Shown here piece after piece: positions 5,808 to 6,335 of a stretch of 6,335 nt of DNA (its first letter is position 1; the number at the start of each line of letters is the position of its first letter). The position numbers and the translations under genes are program-made. Source of the DNA: an uncultured bacterium. Its GTDB lineage: Bacteria > Actinomycetota > Coriobacteriia > Coriobacteriales > Coriobacteriaceae. The stretch is taken from contig CAJMSO010000106.1 in the NCBI GenBank assembly GCA_905216075.1, positions 1 to 6,335 of the forward strand. Direction: 5' to 3'. A model generated the notes under the pieces. The model was not told the origin of the DNA and did no database searches. It worked only from the letters and a program-made list of their open reading frames with translations.

Positions 5808-5843
5808 TATCTAAATAACGTGGTTGGGAATCAACCTTTGTCT

Positions 5844-5871
5844 GAAACCCGTTCTAGCACGAACGGGTTTT
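5844..5871. terminator. 10-bp hairpin downstream of guaB
   Basis: AAACCCGTTC (5845-5854) pairs perfectly with GAACGGGTTT (5861-5870) around a 6-nt loop. Tails are TTTT on the plus strand and TTT on the minus strand, so it could act as a weak terminator in either direction. Its right arm overlaps the end of the 94-bp palindrome by three bases, so the two structures would compete if formed in the same RNA. Confidence 0.45.
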
Positions 5872-5961
5872 CCAGGTGCCGCAGATTGCCGTGAAAGAGG
5901 AGCGACGCGTACTTTGGTACGCGAGCGACGGTTTGAACGGCAAGGTGCGGTGCTTGGGAAA
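5868..5961. repeat. 94-bp imperfect palindrome just after guaB
   Basis: All pairs keep one register (paired positions sum to 11829). The core is CGCGTAC-TTTG-GTACGCG (5906-5923). Next come 13-nt internal loops on each side, then TTGCCGT/ACGGCAA (5886-5892 with 5937-5943), a 2-nt mismatch, then 5868-5883 with 5946-5961. The outer segment uses four G-U pairs when read as plus-strand RNA; these are A-C mismatches on the minus strand. The single register over 94 bases argues against chance. The sequence differs from the 118-bp palindrome, so it seems a separate family. Its end lies six bases from the guaB stop codon. Confidence 0.7.
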
Positions 5962-5966
5962 GCCGC

Positions 5967-6335
5967 TTAGCGGTAGCTGACGCTTTGTTGGGAGTCCTTC
6001 ACGACTACGTCGTGGGCGCCGCCTTCGACGATGGAGGTGGAGCTCACCAGGGTCAGGCGTGCCTTTTCCTGGAGCTCGGGGATCGAGAGGGCACCGCAGT
6101 TGCACATCGTGGACTTGACCTTGTAGAGCGTTCCGCCCACGCCGTCCTTGAGGGAGCCGGCGTAGGGAACGTAGGAGTCGACGCCCTCGACGAAGCTGAG
6201 CTTCGCGGCGCCGCCCAGGTCGTAGCGCTGCCAGTTGCGGGCACGCGCAGAACCCTCGCCCCAGTACTCCTTCATGTACTGGCCGTTGACGTTGACGCGC
6301 TCGGTCGGGCTCTCGTCAAAGCGGGCGAAGTAACG
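5967..6335 (-). CDS. guaB: Inosine-5'-monophosphate dehydrogenase, C-terminal fragment (5' part beyond window)
   Basis: IMP dehydrogenase oxidises IMP to XMP with NAD+, the committed step of guanine nucleotide synthesis. The last 122 residues are present. The visible part holds the mobile flap region, MKEYWGEGSARARNWQRYDL, whose Arg-Tyr pair (R37-Y38 of the fragment) matches the flap dyad implicated in water activation in this enzyme. It also holds the VDSYVPYAG segment and the C-terminal SIVEGGAHDVVV stretch; the Glu-Gly-Gly there corresponds to the potassium-site residues given to the neighbouring subunit in the tetramer. The catalytic cysteine loop and CBS domains lie outside the window. 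The fragment is strikingly like the protist Tritrichomonas foetus enzyme as I remember it. The TAA stop is at 5969-5967. Downstream are palindromes and hairpins rather than a co-transcribed gene, and leuS has its own likely promoter. Confidence 0.95.
   Translation of the reverse strand, partial: RYFARFDESPTERVNVNGQYMKEYWGEGSARARNWQRYDLGGAAKLSFVEGVDSYVPYAGSLKDGVGGTLYKVKSTMCNCGALSIPELQEKARLTLVSSTSIVEGGAHDVVVKDSQQSVSYR

Noticed and set aside
5594..5850. A T-box riboswitch for leuS
   Set aside because: The conserved T-box bulge sequence (GGTGGNACCGCG-like) is absent from the minus strand of the leader. The short AGGTGCCGCA at 5874-5883 is on the wrong strand and is part of the 94-bp palindrome.
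5854..6105. An 83-codon minus-strand frame across the guaB end
   Set aside because: Out of frame with guaB and formed by the palindrome and the guaB coding sequence; no start signal.

Overview
The window is GC-rich and carries five protein-coding genes: four housekeeping genes on the minus strand and one lipoprotein gene on the plus strand. Protein sequences, C/G-rich third codon positions and the gene set (infB, nusA, rimP, leuS, guaB) suggest an actinobacterium of the Coriobacteriia, most likely a Collinsella-like gut bacterium. That assignment comes from remembered protein resemblance, not a search.

Read in the direction of transcription (right to left), the layout is as follows. The 3' third of an IMP dehydrogenase gene (guaB) ends at 5967. 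A 373-nt intergenic region follows, packed with four inverted repeats, two of them very long. leuS (leucyl-tRNA synthetase) runs 5593-3017 and meets a convergent lipoprotein gene (2340-2912, plus strand) at a shared hairpin terminator. A 370-nt region lies between the divergent lipoprotein gene and rimP. It holds a good extended -10 promoter, a 9-bp inverted repeat around its -35, and a strong intrinsic terminator only about 20 nt before the rimP start codon. Then come rimP, nusA and the first 44 codons of infB, the classical ribosome-maturation / transcription-elongation / translation-initiation operon.

rimP and nusA are separated by one base and are probably translationally coupled. No ylxR-type gene lies between nusA and infB. 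NusA ends in an unusual acidic tail with a Cys-Cys-Cys-His cluster.

No CRISPR array, integrase, transposase, tRNA or rRNA is visible. The parts that ordinary annotation does not explain are the non-coding ones: a 118-bp near-perfect palindrome that should sit in the leuS 5' leader, a separate 94-bp imperfect palindrome just after guaB, and the terminator inside the rimP leader, which looks like an attenuator and could serve NusA feedback. I did not see evidence for a wholly new multi-gene system.
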